From Rhodobacteraceae bacterium QY30 (GTDB taxonomy: Bacteria > Pseudomonadota > Alphaproteobacteria > Rhodobacterales > Rhodobacteraceae), in the NCBI GenBank assembly GCA_002356635.1, contig CP023454.1:1720501-1784500 (forward strand): a stretch of DNA of 64,000 nucleotides. The letters are read 5' to 3'. A program made the position numbers and the translations under genes. Positions 36,614 through 46,611 of the stretch are shown one piece after another. The notes under the pieces are model-generated. The model made no database searches and was not told the origin of the DNA. It saw only the letters and a list, made by a program, of their open reading frames with translations. Within the stretch, counting starts at the first letter, position 1. Every line of letters starts with the position of its first letter.

Positions 36614-37329
36614 CGCAATGCCTCCGGCCGCTCGTCGAGAATACCCTCGGCCTTCGGACGATCATCCTCGGGCATTTCACCCGACACCAGATAGATGACC
36701 TGCTCGGCGATGCCCGTGGCGTGGTCGCCCATCCGCTCGATGTTCTTGGCGATGAAGTGCAGGTGCATGCAGGCGGTGATGTTGCGCGGATCTTCCATCA
36801 TGTAGGTCAGGAATTCGCGGAACAGCGCATTGTACATCTGGTCGACTTCGTGGTCGCGGCGGCGGACATCCTCGGCCAGATCCTTGTCGCGCTGGATATA
36901 GGCGTCGAGCGAATCCTTCAGCATCCCCTCGACCGTCTTCGACATCCGGCGCAGCGCGCCGCTGGATCCCGCGACGGCGGGCATGTGCGCCAGCACCGTG
37001 GCCCGCTTGGCGATGTTCTTGGCGTAGTCCCCGACCCGTTCCAGCGCCGCGGCAATCTTCATCACGGTCAAAGCCGTGCGCAGGTCGGTCGCATGCGGCG
37101 CGCGCAGCGCGATCAGGCGGGCCGATTCCATGTGCACCCGCTCTTCCAGCTCGTCGATGGCGCGGTCGTTGCGGCGCACCTGCTGGGCCAGATCCTCGTC
37201 CCGGGTTTCCAGCGCCCGCGCCGCATCCATGATCGCCGTCTCGGCCAGGCCGCCCATCTTCATGACCAGGGCCTGCACGGCCTCGAGATCGTGGTCGAAG
37301 GAACTGACGATGTGTTGGTCCTTGATCAT
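36610..37329 (-). CDS. phoU: Phosphate signalling protein PhoU
   Basis: 239 residues, all-helical, two PhoU repeats. Seen: SSFDHDLEAVQALVMKMGGLAE near the start, the metal-binding D-rich helix ends, ALERVGDYAKNIAKRA and, in the second half, IERMGDHATGIAEQVIYL. It dampens PhoR signalling when phosphate is plentiful and acts at the Pst transporter. Between pstB and phoB on one transcript; overlaps phoB by four bases. Confidence 0.95.
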   Translation of the reverse strand: MIKDQHIVSSFDHDLEAVQALVMKMGGLAETAIMDAARALETRDEDLAQQVRRNDRAIDELEERVHMESARLIALRAPHATDLRTALTVMKIAAALERVGDYAKNIAKRATVLAHMPAVAGSSGALRRMSKTVEGMLKDSLDAYIQRDKDLAEDVRRRDHEVDQMYNALFREFLTYMMEDPRNITACMHLHFIAKNIERMGDHATGIAEQVIYLVSGEMPEDDRPKAEGILDERPEALR

Positions 37330-37341
37330 TGTCTGGCCTCC

Positions 37342-38148
37342 TCAGCCGATGCGGCCAGTGATGTAGCTTTCGGTCCGCGGATCTTTCGGGTTGGTGAAAA
37401 TCTGGCCGGTCTCGCCGTATTCCACCAGGTTGCCCAGATGGAAGAAGGCGGTGCGCTGCGATACGCGGGCCGCCTGCTGCATCGAGTGCGTGACGATCAC
37501 GACCGAGAAGTTGGTGCGCAGCTCGTCGATCAGCTCCTCGACCTGGGCAGTGGCGATCGGGTCGAGCGCCGAGCAGGGTTCGTCCATCAGCAGGACTTCC
37601 GGGCTGGTGGCGACAGCGCGTGCGATGCACAGGCGCTGCTGCTGGCCGCCGGACAGGCCGGTGCCCGGGGTCTGCAGGCGGTCCTTCACCTCGTTCCAAA
37701 GCGCGGCGCGGCGCAGCGACTTCTCGACGATCTCGTCCAGTTCCGCCTTGGAACGGGTCAGGCCGTGGATCTTCGGGCCATAGGCCACGTTGTCGTAGAT
37801 CGACTTCGGGAAGGGGTTCGGCTTCTGGAACACCATGCCGACCTTGGCGCGCAGCTGCACCGGATCGACGCGCTTGTCGTAGATGTCTTCGCCATCCAGC
37901 GTGATCGACCCTTCGACCCGGCAGGACGGGATCGTGTCGTTCATGCGATTGAGGCAGCGCAGGAAGGTCGACTTGCCGCAGCCCGACGGGCCGATGAAGG
38001 CGGTCACGGTCTTGTCCAGGATCTCGACGTCGACATCCTTGATCGCGTGGTTGGTCCCGTAATAGACCTGCGCCTTGCGCGCAGAGATCTTCGAGGTTTC
38101 GGCCTTGACGGCGTTCTCGGTCAGCACGTCTTTCATGTCAGTATCCAT
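37342..38148 (-). CDS. pstB: Phosphate ABC transporter ATPase PstB
   Basis: 268 residues. ABC motifs: Walker [11 protein letters not shown]-loop [10 protein letters not shown], signature [14 protein letters not shown], Walker [14 protein letters not shown] and switch His in [23 protein letters not shown]-like N-terminus ([13 protein letters not shown]) is the PstB type. Start: ATG at 38148 just after the pstA stop; an ATG seven codons upstream would overlap pstA, and one four codons downstream is also possible. Confidence 0.94.
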   Translation of the reverse strand: MDTDMKDVLTENAVKAETSKISARKAQVYYGTNHAIKDVDVEILDKTVTAFIGPSGCGKSTFLRCLNRMNDTIPSCRVEGSITLDGEDIYDKRVDPVQLRAKVGMVFQKPNPFPKSIYDNVAYGPKIHGLTRSKAELDEIVEKSLRRAALWNEVKDRLQTPGTGLSGGQQQRLCIARAVATSPEVLLMDEPCSALDPIATAQVEELIDELRTNFSVVIVTHSMQQAARVSQRTAFFHLGNLVEYGETGQIFTNPKDPRTESYITGRIG

Positions 38149-38152
38149 TTTC

Positions 38153-39508
38153 TTACCAACGGCGTTCAAAGCGACGACGCAAGATGATCGCCAGCGTGTT
38201 CATGATGAGAAGGAAGACCAGCAGCACAATGATCGCCCCCGAGGCCCGTTCCACAAAGCCCGGGTCACCGCGCTGGGTCCAGTTGTAGACCTGCACCGGC
38301 AGCGCCGCGGCCGGGTCGAACAGGCCGGAAGGCGGGGCGGCGGGGAATTCGCGGACGAAGGCCACCATGCCGATCAGCAACAGCGGCGCAGTTTCGCCCA
38401 GGGCCTGTGCCAGGCCGATGATCATCCCGGTCAGGATACCCGGCGCGGCCAGCGGCAACACATGGTGGAAGATCGACTGCATCTTCGAGGCCCCGACCCC
38501 CAGCGCCGCATCGCGGATCGAGGGCGGCACCGCCTTCAGCGCGGCGCGGGTCGGAATGATGATCCGGGGCAGCGTCATCAGCGTCAGGACAAGCCCGCCG
38601 ACGATGGGCGCGGACTGCGGCAGGCCGGCCATGTTGATGAAGATCGCCAGGCCCAGGATCCCGAAGACGATCGAGGGAACGGCTGCAAGGTTGGCGATGT
38701 TGACCTCGATCAGGTCGGTCCAGCGGTTCTTCGGCGCGAATTCCTCAAGATAGATCGAGGCGGCAACGCCGATGGGCAGCGACAGGACCAGAACCACCAC
38801 CATCATGTAGGCCGAACCCAGGATGGCGATCCCCAGACCGGCCGCCTCGGGCCGTTTGTCCGAGGCGTCGGGCATCGTCAGGAAACCGCTGTTGAAGCTG
38901 GTCGACAGCAGACCCTTCTCCTTCAGCGCGTCCGCCAGGTGCAGCTGTTCCGGCGTGACATTGCTGTCGCGGGTGGCGCTGTCCAGGGTGACGCGGCCCT
39001 TGTAGTAGCCGTCGACGCGGCCGGTCGCATAGGCCTGGAAGGTGATCGTCTGGCCCAGAAGCGCAGGGTTGGCCAGCACGTCGCGGCGCAGCATCGCCGG
39101 CGCCTCTTGCGAAAGCATCCCGGCGATTTCCTTGTCGTCCAGCCCCTCGATCACGATGCCGTTCTGCGCGACCGCGGCCTTCAGGGCTTCGGACAGTACC
39201 TTCCCGTAGGTGACGGTCGAAGCCTTGGCCATCTCGTCGGGGTTGCGGTTGCCGGCCTTGTCCAGCTGCGCCGCGTCCAGCGTCACCGGGATCTGGATGA
39301 CGGTCTGCCGGAAGGCCGGAAGGCCCGCCGAGAAGATCGAGTAAAGCAGCCACACCAGCGCCAGCAGCGCCAGCAGGATCGCCGCGAAACCATAGCCGCG
39401 GAACCGTGCTTCGGCGGCATTGCGGCGGCGGACCCGGGCATCCAGCGTCAGAAGCGAGGATGAGGCGCGGACGGGCGCGGCCGCCGGGGAAGCGGAAAGG
39501 TCGGTCAT
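38153..39508 (-). CDS. pstA: Phosphate ABC transporter permease PstA (with N-terminal extension)
   Basis: 451 residues, much longer than E. coli PstA (about 295). The first 190 residues hold one membrane span (about 40-62) and a periplasmic-looking region, the extended N-terminus typical of alphaproteobacterial PstA. The permease core from about 200 shows the EAA-like loop in [23 protein letters not shown] and five spans. The ATG at 39508 overlaps the pstC stop; an ATG 11 codons upstream is unlikely. Confidence 0.93.
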   Translation of the reverse strand: MTDLSASPAAAPVRASSSLLTLDARVRRRNAAEARFRGYGFAAILLALLALVWLLYSIFSAGLPAFRQTVIQIPVTLDAAQLDKAGNRNPDEMAKASTVTYGKVLSEALKAAVAQNGIVIEGLDDKEIAGMLSQEAPAMLRRDVLANPALLGQTITFQAYATGRVDGYYKGRVTLDSATRDSNVTPEQLHLADALKEKGLLSTSFNSGFLTMPDASDKRPEAAGLGIAILGSAYMMVVVLVLSLPIGVAASIYLEEFAPKNRWTDLIEVNIANLAAVPSIVFGILGLAIFINMAGLPQSAPIVGGLVLTLMTLPRIIIPTRAALKAVPPSIRDAALGVGASKMQSIFHHVLPLAAPGILTGMIIGLAQALGETAPLLLIGMVAFVREFPAAPPSGLFDPAAALPVQVYNWTQRGDPGFVERASGAIIVLLVFLLIMNTLAIILRRRFERRW

Positions 39509-40941
39509 TCGTATTGCTCCCGATAGCGGCGCACGATCCACAGCGCGAGGATGTTGAGGGCGAGCGTGATGACGAAAAGCGTCAGTCCAAGGGCAAAGGC
39601 CACCAGCGTTTCGGGGCTGGCGAATTCGGTGTCGCCCGTCAGCTGGCTGACGATCTTCACCGTGACGGTGGTCATCGCCTCGAAGGGGTTCAACGACAGC
39701 TTGGCCGCCGCCCCTGCCCCCATGACCACGATCATCGTTTCACCGATGGCGCGGCTGGCGGCCAGCAGGATGGCGCCCACGATGCCCGGCAGCGCCGCCG
39801 GCAGGACGACCTGGCGCACCGTTTCGGACGGCGTGGCGCCCAGGCCCAGCGAACCGTCGCGCAGGCTTTGCGGCACGGCGTTGATGATGTCGTCCGACAG
39901 CGACGAGACAAAGGGAATGACCATGATCCCCATGACCAGACCCGCCGTCATCACCGAGGAGGACGAATTGCCCAGCCCTAGCGGCAGCGCGAAGTAGTCC
40001 CGCAGCAAGGGGCCCACCGTGATCAGCGCGAACAGGCCGTAGACGATGGTCGGAATGCCGGCCAGGATTTCGATGGCGGGCTTCACCCAGGTGCGAACCC
40101 GGGGCGACGCGTATTCGGCCAGGTAGATCGCCGACATCAGGCCGACAGGCACCGCAACGATCAGCGCGATCAGCGAGACGTAGAGCGTGCCCCAGAGCAG
40201 CGGCCAGATCCCCAGGTCGGAACCGCCCCCGAACTTCGGCGACCAGGTCGTCGACAGGAAGAAGTCGCTGGCGGGATACAGCTTGAAGAAATGGATGGTC
40301 TCGAACAGCAGCGAAACCACGATGCCCGCCGTGGTCAGCACCGCGATCAGCGAGGCCGCGATCATCAGGACCATCACGAACTGCTCGGTCACGTTGCGGG
40401 CGCGGAAATCGATGCGGATCCGGCGCAGGGCAAAGGCCAGGCCGGCCAGCGCCAGCGCGATCGTGGCGACGGTCATGCCCGTCCGCGACTGGTTGGACAG
40501 CAGCCGGTATTCGTTGGCGGCCGCCACCTGGGCCACGCTCATGTCGCCGCCCATCGCCACGCCCTGCTCGCCCAGGCGAGCGGTCAGCGCTTCGGGGGAC
40601 AGCGCGGCCACCTCGTCGGCAGTGCCGATGGAGTCGATGGCGTTTGCCAGGCGGCGCACGTCGGCCATGACCAGTGACAATGAGGCGTCCGGCGCCAGTG
40701 TCTGCTGAAGCTGGCCGGAAACGCGCGACTCGATCAGGATCGGCTGGATGAAAAGCCATGCCGCCATCAGCAGGAATGCCGGCACAGCGGTGAACAATGC
40801 GACGGACTGCCCGTAGAAACCCGCCAGCGAATGCAGCTTGCGGGTATCCCCGCCGGCTGCGGACACGGCGCGGGCGCGTCCAATGAAATATCCCGCCGCG
40901 GCAAGCGCCAGCAGGATCGATGAAAGAATGCCGATACTCAT
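39505..40941 (-). CDS. pstC: Phosphate ABC transporter permease PstC (with N-terminal extension)
   Basis: 478 residues. The N-terminal third has three hydrophobic segments (1-22, 50-70, 155-175) not found in E. coli PstC. The permease core starts about 205 and includes LGLGATPSETVRQVVLPAALPG, the EAA loop that contacts PstB. Two matching long-form permeases support an enlarged alphaproteobacterial Pst channel. Follows pstS by 62 bp. Confidence 0.93.
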   Translation of the reverse strand: MSIGILSSILLALAAAGYFIGRARAVSAAGGDTRKLHSLAGFYGQSVALFTAVPAFLLMAAWLFIQPILIESRVSGQLQQTLAPDASLSLVMADVRRLANAIDSIGTADEVAALSPEALTARLGEQGVAMGGDMSVAQVAAANEYRLLSNQSRTGMTVATIALALAGLAFALRRIRIDFRARNVTEQFVMVLMIAASLIAVLTTAGIVVSLLFETIHFFKLYPASDFFLSTTWSPKFGGGSDLGIWPLLWGTLYVSLIALIVAVPVGLMSAIYLAEYASPRVRTWVKPAIEILAGIPTIVYGLFALITVGPLLRDYFALPLGLGNSSSSVMTAGLVMGIMVIPFVSSLSDDIINAVPQSLRDGSLGLGATPSETVRQVVLPAALPGIVGAILLAASRAIGETMIVVMGAGAAAKLSLNPFEAMTTVTVKIVSQLTGDTEFASPETLVAFALGLTLFVITLALNILALWIVRRYREQYE

Positions 40942-41003
40942 CGTTGCCCCCGGTGAGGTGGTCGGGGGCGCAGGTTTCCCGCGCGCCCCCGGGGTCGTTC
41001 AGA

Positions 41004-42056
41004 TCACTTCAGCGGGCCCATCGGCGTTTCGGCTTCCACCGCCGCCTGCGTGGCCTTCAGTTCCGGATCCGACACCAGGCCGTATTGCGCCAGCGGGCCG
41101 TCCGGGCCAGCCATTTCGTCCGAGACGAAGAACTGGATGTATTCCTTCAGGCCCGGGATCACGCCGATATGCGCCTTCTTCACGTAGAAGTAGAGCGGGC
41201 GCGACACCGGGTATTCACCCTTCGAGATGCTCTCGACCGAGGGAACGATTCCGTCAATGGTCGCCACTTTCAGCTTGTCGGTGTTGTTTTCGTAGAACGA
41301 CAGGCCGAAGACGCCGACGGCGTTCTTGTTGGCGTCGATGCGCGACAGGGTTTCGGTGTAGTCGCCGTCGATGTCGACCGAGGCGCCGTCGGTGCGCAGC
41401 GCCATGCAGGCCTTCTCGGCGTCTTTCTTCTTGGCTTCCTCGTCGGCGCCGGTCGAGGCGGCGAGGAACAGGTCATGGGCGCCGGTCTCTTCGCAGCCCT
41501 TCACCAGCAACTTGGTGTCGAACACTTCGCGGGTGCCGTGCTTGGTGCCCGGAACGAAGACCAGGATGTCCTGCGCGGCCAGCTTGTCGTTCACGTCCTT
41601 CCACTGCTTCGCCGGGTTGGCGACCAGCTTGCCGTCCTTCACGACCTGGGCAGCCAGGGCGTTGTAGACGTCGACCGGCGTCAGGGCGAAGTCCGGGCCG
41701 TTGATGTCGCTGGCGAAGACGATCCCGTCATAGCCGATGCGGACTTCCATGATTTCCTTCACGCCATTCTGGGCGCAGAGGTCGATGTCCGACTGCTTGA
41801 TGCGCGAAGAGGAGTTGGCGATGTCGATGGTGTTTTCGCCCACGCCTTCGCACAGCTTCTTGCGGCCCGCGCCCGAACCGCCGCCTTCGACGACCGGCGT
41901 GGCGAAGTCGGTGTTTTCACCGAAGGCCTCGGCGACGATGGTCGCGTAGGGCAGAACGGTCGACGATCCGGCGATCTGGATCTGGTCGCGCGCGTTCGCG
42001 GCGGTGGCGGCGGCGGCAATCGCCAGCGCCGAGGCGGTGATGTGAATGAATTTCAT
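41004..42056 (-). CDS. pstS: Periplasmic phosphate-binding protein PstS
   Basis: 350 residues. A signal peptide MKFIHITASALAIAAAATA is followed by cleavage near ANA-RD. The mature protein opens QIQIAGSSTVLPYATIVAEAFG and includes the phosphate-binding GGGSGAGRKKLCEG and ANSSSRIKQSD segments. Family type is the longer PstS common in alphaproteobacteria. First transporter gene after a three-repeat Pho box at 42149-42177. Confidence 0.95.
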   Translation of the reverse strand: MKFIHITASALAIAAAATAANARDQIQIAGSSTVLPYATIVAEAFGENTDFATPVVEGGGSGAGRKKLCEGVGENTIDIANSSSRIKQSDIDLCAQNGVKEIMEVRIGYDGIVFASDINGPDFALTPVDVYNALAAQVVKDGKLVANPAKQWKDVNDKLAAQDILVFVPGTKHGTREVFDTKLLVKGCEETGAHDLFLAASTGADEEAKKKDAEKACMALRTDGASVDIDGDYTETLSRIDANKNAVGVFGLSFYENNTDKLKVATIDGIVPSVESISKGEYPVSRPLYFYVKKAHIGVIPGLKEYIQFFVSDEMAGPDGPLAQYGLVSDPELKATQAAVEAETPMGPLK

Positions 42057-42148
42057 CGCTGTCTCCTGCGTGATGACTTGAGGCCGGGACGAGGGATGCT
42101 CGTCCGGGGGCTTCGCGGCCGGGTCTAGGCGGGCGCCGCAATCATTTT

Positions 42149-42177
42149 GTGACAGACAAGTAACAGCTATATGACAG
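42149..42177 (-). promoter_or_regulatory. Pho box (three direct repeats) upstream of pstS
   Basis: Read on the minus strand: CTGTCAT-N4-CTGTTAC-N4-CTGTCAC, three 7-mers with exact 11-bp spacing, matching the PhoB consensus repeat. It lies about 93 bp upstream of pstS and 24 bp after the phoR stop, so PhoB should activate pstSCAB-phoU-phoB from here, while phoR is transcribed from further upstream. Confidence 0.9.
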
Positions 42178-42200
42178 ACTGGAGGGTGGCTGGCACCCCT

Positions 42201-43262
42201 TCAATGCGGTTCGGTGACGGCCTGAGGCAGCAGAACGATGAAATTGCTGCCCTTTCCCCGTTCGCTTTCGATGCGCATCCGGCCGCGGTGGCGGTTGACG
42301 ATGTGTTTTACAATCGCCAGCCCCAGCCCCGTGCCGCCCTTTTCGCGCGATCGGTGGGTGTCGACGCGATAGAATCGTTCGGTCAGCCGCGGCAGGTGCA
42401 TCGAGTCGATTCCCTCGCCCCGGTCGATGACCTCCATCATCGCGGCCGGACCGCGCAGCACCGGCTCGCGCGGGATGCGCGTCAAGCGGATCGTCACAAG
42501 CTCTCCGCCCGCATACTTGACCGCATTCTCGACCAGGTTCTGGATGACCTGCGTCAGCTGGTCGGCATCGCCCGGAACCGGGATCGGACCGGGGTCGCCC
42601 ACGATCTCGATGCCCACGCCCGATTCAACCGCCTGCGGCCGCAGCGGCTGCACGGCGGTGCGCACCAGTTGCGACAGGTCGACCCGCGCTGACGGGCGCT
42701 GCCGCTCCTCGGCCTCGACCCGGCTCAGCGACAGAAGATCATTCACGAGCCGGATCATCCGGCCCGCCTCGCGCTCCATGATCGACAGGAAGCGGTCGCG
42801 GACCGTCTCGTCATTGCGGGCGGGGCCGCGCAGCGTCTCGATGAAGCCCACCAGCGCGGTCAGCGGTGTGCGCAACTCGTGGCTGACGTTGGCCACGAAA
42901 TCACGCCGCATCGACTCGGCCTGTTCCAGCGCCGACCGGTCCTCGAAGGTCACGATGGCGCCCCGGCCCTCGGGCAAGTCGACCGGCACCGCATGGACCC
43001 GCAGGTTCAGGTCGACGCCTTGCAGGCTGAAGACCACGGGCGCCGGATCGGGCCGTTCGCCCCGCAGCGCCCGGTCCACCGCCGCCAGAAACGAGGGATG
43101 GCGCAGCACCGACGAACAGGGCCGTCCGACGATCCCTGTCCCCAGCAGCGCCTCGGCCAGGTCGTTGCTGCGAAGGATGCGGGCATTGGCATCGGCCGCG
43201 ATCATCGCCATCGGAACCGCCTGGACTAGGGCCGACAGCAGGTCAGTTTCGGATTGGGTCAT
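42201..43262 (-). CDS. phoR: Phosphate regulon sensor kinase PhoR (no membrane segment)
   Basis: 353 residues. PAS-like domain (about 8-110; AMIAADANARILRSN), then HisKA with His128 in DFVANVSHELRTPL, and HATPase with the N-box IQNLVENAVKYAGG, DRGEGI and GGTGLGLAIVKHI. No transmembrane stretch precedes the PAS domain, unlike E. coli PhoR; it would be a soluble or peripherally bound kinase. Start: ATG at 43262 after GGGAGG; eight codons upstream another ATG exists, and the frame closes above it. Pairs with PhoB at 35.9 kb. Confidence 0.9.
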   Translation of the reverse strand: MTQSETDLLSALVQAVPMAMIAADANARILRSNDLAEALLGTGIVGRPCSSVLRHPSFLAAVDRALRGERPDPAPVVFSLQGVDLNLRVHAVPVDLPEGRGAIVTFEDRSALEQAESMRRDFVANVSHELRTPLTALVGFIETLRGPARNDETVRDRFLSIMEREAGRMIRLVNDLLSLSRVEAEERQRPSARVDLSQLVRTAVQPLRPQAVESGVGIEIVGDPGPIPVPGDADQLTQVIQNLVENAVKYAGGELVTIRLTRIPREPVLRGPAAMMEVIDRGEGIDSMHLPRLTERFYRVDTHRSREKGGTGLGLAIVKHIVNRHRGRMRIESERGKGSNFIVLLPQAVTEPH

Positions 43263-43426
43263 GGGCCCTCCCAGGGCGCGGATCATGGAATCGCGCCGAA
43301 CCTGCCCGCTTGCCCCTTCAAAGTAAACTCCGGCAAGCCCTTGCAGACGGTCCCGCGGCTTTCTTGCAGGCCCGAAAGTCCCCGGGCGCCCCGTCAGAGC
43401 CCGGCCGTGCGACCGGGGCGCGCGCC

Positions 43427-44074
43427 TCAGGAACCCGCGAACTCGGCCGACAGCCCGCGCACGAACTCGGTCAGGCCCGGCTGCCGGTCCCGCCGCAGCC
43501 GTTCCGCCGCCAGGATGGTCTTCAGCTGGGCCTCGGCCCTGTCGATGTCGTCGTTGACCAGCACATAATCATATTCCGGCCAATGGCTGATCTCGGCCAG
43601 GCTCTTGGCCATGCGGTCGCGGATCACCGCATCACTGTCCTGCGCCCGCGACCGCAGGCGGTGTTCCAGCTCGGCCATCGAGGGCGGCAGGATGAAGACC
43701 GAAACCGCATCTTTCCCCAGGACCGAGGCCTTGATCTGCTGCCCGCCCTGCCAGTCCACATCGAACAGTGTATCCCGCCCCTCGTGCATCGCCGCTTCGA
43801 CCGGCCCGCGGGGCGAGCCGTAGAAGTTCCCGAAGACCTCGGCGTGCTCCAGCATCTCGCCCGCCGCCACCATCGCCTCGAAGGCGGCGCGGCTGCGGAA
43901 GTGATATTCGCGGCCATCGACCTCGCCTTCGCGCGGCGCCCGCGTCGTGGCCGAGACCGAAAACCGCAAGGTCGGATCCCAGGCCATGATCCGGCGCGCC
44001 AGCGTCGATTTCCCCGCCCCCGACGGAGAGGAAAGGATGATCAGAAGACCGCGGCGCGGCTGGGAAATGGGCAT
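43427..44074 (-). CDS. gmk: Guanylate kinase
   Basis: 215 residues; phosphorylates GMP to GDP. P-loop [10 protein letters not shown] (15-24), GMP-binding [21 protein letters not shown], the [12 protein letters not shown] element, [13 protein letters not shown] and the C-terminal [17 protein letters not shown]. Start: ATG at 44074 (MPISQPRRG); the long upstream open frame is not family sequence. Downstream of phoR's start by 164 bp in the minus orientation. Confidence 0.95.
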   Translation of the reverse strand: MPISQPRRGLLIILSSPSGAGKSTLARRIMAWDPTLRFSVSATTRAPREGEVDGREYHFRSRAAFEAMVAAGEMLEHAEVFGNFYGSPRGPVEAAMHEGRDTLFDVDWQGGQQIKASVLGKDAVSVFILPPSMAELEHRLRSRAQDSDAVIRDRMAKSLAEISHWPEYDYVLVNDDIDRAEAQLKTILAAERLRRDRQPGLTEFVRGLSAEFAGS

Positions 44075-44334
44075 GGCTGGTCCTGTCTGCGGATCCCGGG
44101 GCTGTCGGGCATCTGTCGCAACAGGGCCGCTTCCGGTCAAGGGTCCAGACGCCGCAGCGCCCGCGCGGCCTTTCGCCGTCTCCTTAACCAAATGTTCAGA
44201 ATCCTTGCCCGCACGGGAAATATGACTGTAATGTGGCGGAAAAGGGATGCCTCCGACACATTCTCGGCGCATTCGCTTTCGGCCCGCAACGTCCGGGTGT
44301 GCGTCGGGTCAGGACTGTCTGTAAGGGGTGAATT

Positions 44335-44997
44335 ATGTCGAAGTACAAGTCGGATGTGTGGGAAAGCGCCTCGGTTGCGATGCGCGCCTATTGGGAAAGC
44401 CTGCGCCAGGGTGGAGCGGTGCCGCTGCGTTCGGACATCGACCCGCGCGCGATCGAGGGCGCCCTGCCCTATGCCTTCATCCTGGAACGGATTGCTCCGC
44501 AGGTGGCCCGCTTCCGCGTCGCGGGTCAGCACCTGACCGAACTGATCGGTTCGGATGCGCGGGGGATGCCGCTGACCACCTTTTTCCTGGCCGGTTCGCG
44601 CGACCGCGCCGCTGCGGCGCTGGAGCAGGTCTTCCAGGGTCCCGAGGTCGCAGAGCTTGACCTGCGCGCACCGGGCGGGCTGGCGGGCTTTGGGCGCCGC
44701 ACCCTGACGGGACGGATGTTGCTTCTGCCGCTCCGCAGCGACCTGGGCGACGTTACCCGGGCGCTGGGTTGCCTGGTCACCGACGACATGATCGGCCGCG
44801 CACCGCGCCGGTTCGAGATCGACAACGTGGTGGTGACGCCGGTGATCGCCGGTCGCCCGGCCCGCACGAGCGCGCCCGAACGCGTGGCGCTGCGGCTGGT
44901 CCAAGGATTTGCTCCGGCGGCCCGCCCCGCACCTGCGACCAACCGCGCCCCGGCCCCGCACCTGCGCCTGGTCATGCCCGAGCTGTCGGTTTCCTGA
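44335..44997 (+). CDS. PAS-domain protein (PAS_5 type)
   Basis: 220 residues. Residues 12-150 match the PAS_5-like family common in Rhodobacterales and rhizobia: AMRAYWESLRQGGAVPLRSD, IEGALPYAFILERIAP, RFRVAGQHLTELIG and GMPLTTFFL. The C-terminal 60 residues are Ala/Pro-rich and end in HLRLVMPELSVS. No output domain, so it probably acts by binding a ligand or partner; function unknown. Divergent from gmk; followed by a bidirectional terminator shared with the DAHP synthase gene. Confidence 0.8.
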   Translation: MSKYKSDVWESASVAMRAYWESLRQGGAVPLRSDIDPRAIEGALPYAFILERIAPQVARFRVAGQHLTELIGSDARGMPLTTFFLAGSRDRAAAALEQVFQGPEVAELDLRAPGGLAGFGRRTLTGRMLLLPLRSDLGDVTRALGCLVTDDMIGRAPRRFEIDNVVVTPVIAGRPARTSAPERVALRLVQGFAPAARPAPATNRAPAPHLRLVMPELSVS

Positions 44998-45025
44998 CCT
45001 AGCCGGGTTCCATTGGCGGAAATGC

Positions 45026-45056
45026 AAAAGGGCGGCCCTATCGGACCGCCCTTTCC
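45026..45056. terminator. Bidirectional terminator between PAS gene and DAHP synthase
   Basis: A 9-bp stem AAAGGGCGG/CCGCCCTTT (45027-45035 with 45046-45054) flanked by A-rich sequence on the left and T/C on the right, placed between two convergent genes. Confidence 0.8.
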
Positions 45057-45073
45057 ATTTGAACTCCGCGAAT

Positions 45074-46447
45074 TCAGTGGCTGGCTGCGGCGCGGTTGAC
45101 CGCCCGGCGGTCCAGAAGTTCTTCGGCGACCAGGAAGGCCAGTTCCAGCGACTGGCTGGCGTTCAGGCGCGGATCGCAAGCGGTGTGGTAGCGGTCGGAC
45201 AGGTCTTCATCCGTCACCGCGCGGACACCGCCGGTGCATTCGGTCACGTCCTGGCCTGTCATCTCGAAATGGACGCCACCCGGGATGGTGCCTTCCGCCT
45301 TGTGGACAGCGAAGAATTCCCGCACCTCACGCAGCACCGAATCGAAGGGCCGGGTCTTGTAGCCCGACGCCGCCTTGATCGTGTTGCCGTGCATCGGATC
45401 GCAGGTCCAGACGACATGCGCGCCTTCTTCCTGCACGGCACGGATCAGGCGCGGCAGGTGTTCGCCGACCTTGCCGGCGCCGAAACGCGCGATCAGGGTC
45501 AGGCGGCCCGGCTCGTTCTCGGGGTTCAGCTTTTCGACCAGCACCTTCAGGTCATCGGACGACAAGGAAGGTCCGCATTTCAGTCCGATGGGGTTCTGCA
45601 CACCGCGGCAGAATTCGACATGCGCGCCATCCGGCTGCCGCGTGCGATCACCGATCCAGATCATGTGGCCCGACCCCGCCACCGGCAGGCCGGTCGTGCT
45701 GTCGATCCGGCACAGCGCCTCTTCGTATTCCAGAAGCAGGGCTTCGTGGCTGGTGTAGAAATCCACCGTCGACAGCGACGTTGCGGTTTCCGACGTCACA
45801 CCCGCCGCGGCCATGAAATCCATCGCGTCCTGGATGCGGGTCGCGAATTCGCGGTAGCGCTTGGCCTCATCCTCTTCGGTGAAGCCCGCGATCCAGCTTT
45901 GAACCCGGTGGATGTCGGCATAACCGCCGGTCGAGAAGGCGCGCAGCAGGTTCAGGCTCGCCGCCGCCTGCGTGTAGGCCTGAAGCATCCGCTGCGGATC
46001 CGGGATCCGCGCTTCGGGCGTGAAGTCGAAGCCGTTGATGATGTCGCCGCGATAGCTGGGCAGTTCCACACCGCCCATCGCTTCGGTCGCCGCCGAACGC
46101 GGCTTGGCGAACTGGCCTGCCATGCGGCCGACCTTGACCACCGGCACCTTGGCCCCCCAGGTCAGCACGATCGCCATCTGCAGGATCACCTTGAAGGTAT
46201 CGCGGATGTTGTCGGCCGAGAATTCGGCAAAGCTTTCAGCGCAGTCGCCGCCCTGCAGCAGGAAGGCCCGGCCCTTGGCGACCTCGCCCAGGGCCTTTTT
46301 CAGCTTGCGCGCCTCGCCGGCGAAAACCAGCGGCGGATATTTCGACAGTTGCGCCTCGACAGCCTTTACCGCGGTCAGATCCGGATAATCGGGCATCTGA
46401 ACCCGCGGCCTGGCGCGCCAATCGGATTTGGTCCAGCCCATGGTCAT
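45074..46447 (-). CDS. aroG: DAHP synthase, class II
   Basis: 457 residues; condenses phosphoenolpyruvate and erythrose-4-phosphate as the first step of the shikimate pathway. Class II (plant/actinobacterial-like) type, shown by [20 protein letters not shown] at the start, [70 protein letters not shown] and [11 protein letters not shown]. Start: ATG at 46447 with AGGAG seven bases before; a second ATG is two codons in. Single gene with its own terminator at 45026-45056. Confidence 0.96.
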   Translation of the reverse strand: MTMGWTKSDWRARPRVQMPDYPDLTAVKAVEAQLSKYPPLVFAGEARKLKKALGEVAKGRAFLLQGGDCAESFAEFSADNIRDTFKVILQMAIVLTWGAKVPVVKVGRMAGQFAKPRSAATEAMGGVELPSYRGDIINGFDFTPEARIPDPQRMLQAYTQAAASLNLLRAFSTGGYADIHRVQSWIAGFTEEDEAKRYREFATRIQDAMDFMAAAGVTSETATSLSTVDFYTSHEALLLEYEEALCRIDSTTGLPVAGSGHMIWIGDRTRQPDGAHVEFCRGVQNPIGLKCGPSLSSDDLKVLVEKLNPENEPGRLTLIARFGAGKVGEHLPRLIRAVQEEGAHVVWTCDPMHGNTIKAASGYKTRPFDSVLREVREFFAVHKAEGTIPGGVHFEMTGQDVTECTGGVRAVTDEDLSDRYHTACDPRLNASQSLELAFLVAEELLDRRAVNRAAASH

Positions 46448-46611
46448 CGGTCTTCTCCTGCTTGGTCGAGCCCCGTTCGAGAGGCTTTAGCGATAACGGC
46501 CCCTTATAGGCAGACCCGCTCCGGCGTGCAAATCCAACCTAGCCGAAAAGCCACTTGCCGCCTGCGAAAATTAGTGATGATGTCCTTGGACCGACAAAAC
46601 GGGTCGCATCC

